NCBI GenBank assembly: GCA_017414845.1
Contig: JAFQJY010000127.1
Span: forward strand, 1-6,249
Length of the DNA stretch: 6,249 bases
Direction of reading: 5' to 3'
DNA from: Alphaproteobacteria bacterium
GTDB lineage: Bacteria; Pseudomonadota; Alphaproteobacteria; RF32; UBA3637
The notes beneath the pieces were generated by a model. That model had not been told where the DNA came from and searched no databases. It was given only the letters and a program-made list of their open reading frames with translations. The first letter of the stretch is position 1. Every line of letters starts with the position of its first letter. Shown here one piece after another: positions 4,608 to 6,249 of this stretch. A program made the translations under genes and the position numbers.

Positions 4608-5165
4608 ATGAGTTTATATACACCACCTGAATTTATCCAAAAACGCATCATTCAAAGTGTTCAAAATGACAAACAGGAACTCTTAAAATACTTACTTTTC
4701 AATTATAATTCCGACGACAAATCAGAAATGCTTATTAAAACAAAACTCCTTTCACTCATTACGAATGAACCGAATTGTTTTAATATTCCTCTTATAACAG
4801 GTTCCGTTTGGCTGACAGATGATAAACATCATCAGATTTTAATGACACATACAAAACAGGGCTGGAACATTCCTCAACATATTTCAAACTCGGATGCTGA
4901 TTTAGAGGCCGTTATTTCGGACACTCTCAAACAAAACTTTAACATATCTGCCGTTTCAAAAGGCATCTTTGATTTGGATTACACGGAAGATGATAAAACT
5001 TACGAAATTTGTTTTCTGATGAGAACTTCCTTTCCGACAGAAATACCCTTAAAAAATTGTCGTCTAATGACAGAAAATGACTTAAATCGTATTTCTTTTA
5101 ATCAGTCTGTCACAATGATGCGACGCTTGAATAAGTGGAAGAGTATCTCAAAAGAAAGAAAATAA
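4608..5165 (+). CDS. Degenerate Nudix-fold protein, probably without hydrolase activity
   Basis: A 185-residue soluble protein whose layout matches the roughly 180-aa Nudix hydrolases that normally read hxGSAWVV...LLxHHRKLGxWLQPGGH. Here this is LITGSVWLTDDKHHQILMT followed by GWNIPQH (about 62-91). Aligning the Nudix box GX5EX7REUXEEXGU onto 91-113 puts His at the Gly, Ala at the first Glu, Asp-Thr at Arg-Glu, and Gln-Asn at the metal-binding Glu-Glu. Other family features survive: FDLDYTEDDKTYEICFLMRT (121-140), an acidic 'ENDL' before the last helix, and an ending SVTMMRRLNKW resembling the D-S-x-x-R-M-x-x-K-W ending of the family. The family call is by eye; the loss of catalytic residues is what the sequence shows under that alignment. 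The start follows AAAGGA (4595-4600) by 7 nt. It is a single gene between two tRNA genes, and its promoter was not identified. It could be a binding or regulatory Nudix relative. Confidence 0.68.
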   Translation: MSLYTPPEFIQKRIIQSVQNDKQELLKYLLFNYNSDDKSEMLIKTKLLSLITNEPNCFNIPLITGSVWLTDDKHHQILMTHTKQGWNIPQHISNSDADLEAVISDTLKQNFNISAVSKGIFDLDYTEDDKTYEICFLMRTSFPTEIPLKNCRLMTENDLNRISFNQSVTMMRRLNKWKSISKERK

Positions 5166-5174
5166 AAAAAATAC

Positions 5175-5203
5175 TTGACAAGATATTCTAAAAAAGGTAT
5201 GTT
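5175..5203 (+). promoter_or_regulatory. Promoter of tRNA-Leu and rnd
   Basis: TTGACA (5175-5180) is a perfect -35 box. TATGTT (5198-5203) is a 4/6 match to the -10 box, with a 17-bp spacer. The predicted start near 5210 leaves about 12 nt before the tRNA 5' end. It begins only 10 nt after the stop of the Nudix-like gene, with no terminator between, so some read-through from that gene is possible. Confidence 0.8.
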
Positions 5204-5221
5204 TGCCCTATCCAGTTAAGA

Positions 5222-5306
5222 GCCCAGATGGCGGAATTGGTAGACGCGCTCGTTTCAGGTGCGAGTGTTGAGAGACATGGAGGTTCGAGTCCTCTTCTGG
5301 GCACCA
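5222..5306 (+). tRNA. tRNA-Leu (anticodon CAG)
   Basis: An 85-nt class II tRNA with encoded CCA (5304-5306) and discriminator A (5303). The acceptor stem GCCCAGA (5222-5228) pairs with TCTGGGC (5296-5302). The D-arm GCG...CGC contains GGTAGA. The anticodon stem CTCGT/GCGAG encloses loop TTCAGGT with anticodon CAG at 5256-5258, reading CUG. A short variable arm (TGT/ACA) and the T-arm GGAGG-TTCGAGT-CCTCT complete the cloverleaf. There is no terminator before rnd, whose ATG lies 20 nt downstream, so the two appear to share a primary transcript. Confidence 0.97.
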
Positions 5307-5325
5307 ATTCAATTAAGGAGTTAAA

Positions 5326-5937
5326 ATGGCGAACATATCATTTTTCTCTGGCGATCTTCCTGACGATGTCAGTTTTCAAGAATCCATAGCCGTAGATACA
5401 GAAACAATGGGTCTTAATCTTCATCGTGACAGGCTTTGTTTGGTTCAAATCGCCGACAAGCACGGAAATTGTTATTTGGTTCAGATAAAGAAAGGCGTAG
5501 AACCTCGGCATCTTAAAGAAGTTCTTGCCGACAAGAATCTGCTTAAAATATTTCACTTTGCCCGTTTTGATGTTGCGGCAATCAAACAGAATTTAGGTAT
5601 TGATTGCGCCCCGATTTACTGCACGAAGATTGCACACAAACTCGTTCGGACATCTTCAGATGCGCATAGTTTAAAGGCGTTGTGCAAAGAGTTTTTAAAC
5701 ATAGAACTTGAAAAAGAGCAACAAGTTTCTGATTGGGGAGCCGAAGAACTTTCAGAGAAGCAACAACATTATGCTGCTAATGACGTTCTGTACTTACACG
5801 CCATCAAAGAAAAACTGGATGCCTTACTGGTTCGGGAAGGAAGACAGGCGGTTGCTCAAGCCTGCTTTAACTTTATGTCTGCCCGTGCCGAGTTGGATTT
5901 ACAAGGGTTTGATACACCTGATATTTTTGCTCATTAA
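5326..5937 (+). CDS. rnd: Ribonuclease D, short form (DEDDy 3'-5' exoribonuclease)
   Basis: RNase D removes 3' extra nucleotides from tRNA precursors and other small RNAs. The 203-residue protein has the three exonuclease motifs: Exo I VDTET (D24, E26), Exo II HFARFDVAAI (D82) and Exo III HYAANDVLYL (Y149, D153), the Tyr defining the DEDDy subgroup. The catalytic domain fills almost the whole protein. The C-terminal HRDC domains of the roughly 375-aa Escherichia coli enzyme are absent, which is the form I know from Alphaproteobacteria, so this is not a truncation. The start is fixed by AAGGAG at 5315-5320, five bases before the ATG. It sits 19 nt after tRNA-Leu and 11 nt before kdsD, so tRNA, rnd and kdsD form one apparent unit. 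Confidence 0.93.
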   Translation: MANISFFSGDLPDDVSFQESIAVDTETMGLNLHRDRLCLVQIADKHGNCYLVQIKKGVEPRHLKEVLADKNLLKIFHFARFDVAAIKQNLGIDCAPIYCTKIAHKLVRTSSDAHSLKALCKEFLNIELEKEQQVSDWGAEELSEKQQHYAANDVLYLHAIKEKLDALLVREGRQAVAQACFNFMSARAELDLQGFDTPDIFAH

Positions 5938-5948
5938 AGGAAAAGAAA

Positions 5949-6249
5949 ATGGAAGATACAGAAATTATTGCGCAGGGACGTCATGTTCTTGAAATTGAAA
6001 GCAACGCTGTCCGCTCAGTTGGAGAGGCACTTGGAGAAAACTTCGTCAAAGCCATCAGAATGCTTTATGCGACAAAAGGACGTGTTATTGTTACCGGCAT
6101 GGGTAAAAGTGGTCATGTCGGCAAAAAAATTGCGGCGACACTGGCCTCGGTCGGAACCCCTGCGTTTTTTGTTCATCCCGGTGAAGCCAGCCATGGGGAT
6201 CTTGGTATGTTTACAACAGATGACACTATTTTAGCCCTATCTTATTCCG
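5949..6249 (+). CDS. kdsD: D-arabinose 5-phosphate isomerase (KdsD/KpsF), 3'-truncated by window edge
   Basis: The enzyme converts D-ribulose 5-phosphate to D-arabinose 5-phosphate, the first step of Kdo synthesis for lipopolysaccharide. The first 100 codons are visible out of a usual 320-330. A helical N-terminus of about 40 residues leads into the SIS (sugar isomerase) domain, with the family signature GRVIVTGMGKSGHVGKKIA (44-62) and FFVHPGEASHGDLGM (73-87). The expected C-terminal CBS pair lies outside the window. The start at 5949 follows AAAGGA (5936-5941), which overlaps the rnd stop codon, with a 7-nt spacing, so translation may be coupled. In many Alphaproteobacteria lptC/lptA/lptB genes come next, which would support an LPS-assembly context. 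Confidence 0.95.
   Translation, partial: MEDTEIIAQGRHVLEIESNAVRSVGEALGENFVKAIRMLYATKGRVIVTGMGKSGHVGKKIAATLASVGTPAFFVHPGEASHGDLGMFTTDDTILALSYS

Noticed and set aside
5968..6234. 88-codon plus-strand frame overlapping the start of kdsD
   Set aside because: It is the wrong frame of kdsD, whose own frame contains the diagnostic SIS-domain motifs.

Overview
The window looks like chromosomal DNA from a low-GC (roughly 40%) Gram-negative bacterium. A lineage within the Alphaproteobacteria is the best guess. The basis is a short, HRDC-less RNase D followed at once by the Kdo-pathway isomerase KdsD/KpsF, an order I associate with Alphaproteobacteria and which implies Kdo-containing LPS. The taxon is inferred from gene order and composition, not from a marker gene.

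Layout. (1) 1-1195: acetate kinase (ackA), entering from the left edge and lacking about two N-terminal residues, closed by a strong terminator at 1215-1248. (2) 1252-3841: a new promoter (TTGACA-17-TATAAA) and four tightly packed genes. These are a HAD-fold 5'(3')-nucleotidase-like phosphatase, a P-loop kinase overlapping it by 10 nt, a DUF2157 multi-pass membrane protein, and a GDYXXLXY-family membrane-anchored protein overlapping the previous gene by 8 nt. (3) 3842-4404: about 560 bp without a credible gene. It holds a 43-bp direct repeat whose first part is a copy of the 3' end of the neighbouring tRNA-Ser, a second repeat carrying a terminator hairpin, and several further terminators. Most of these are better formed on the minus strand. 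(4) 4405-4495: tRNA-Ser(GGA) on the minus strand with its own promoter. (5) 4608-5165: a Nudix-like protein whose Nudix box has lost its catalytic residues. (6) 5175-6249: a promoter, tRNA-Leu(CAG), rnd and the start of kdsD, apparently one transcript, since no terminator separates the tRNA from rnd.

How the genes fit together. AckA belongs to overflow and fermentative ATP production. The phosphatase and kinase are probably translationally coupled and may act on related phosphorylated substrates. DUF2157 and GDYXXLXY proteins are a known gene pair of unknown function at the membrane. RNase D trims tRNA 3' ends and here appears to share a transcript with a tRNA.

The most unusual part is the repeat-rich stretch downstream of tRNA-Ser. 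It contains two fragmentary copies of the tRNA 3' end, including the CCA and a T-arm with a shortened loop, each associated with terminators. It could be the scar of repeated integration at the tRNA, or a dispersed repeat family that has captured a tRNA tail. No integrase is visible in the window.
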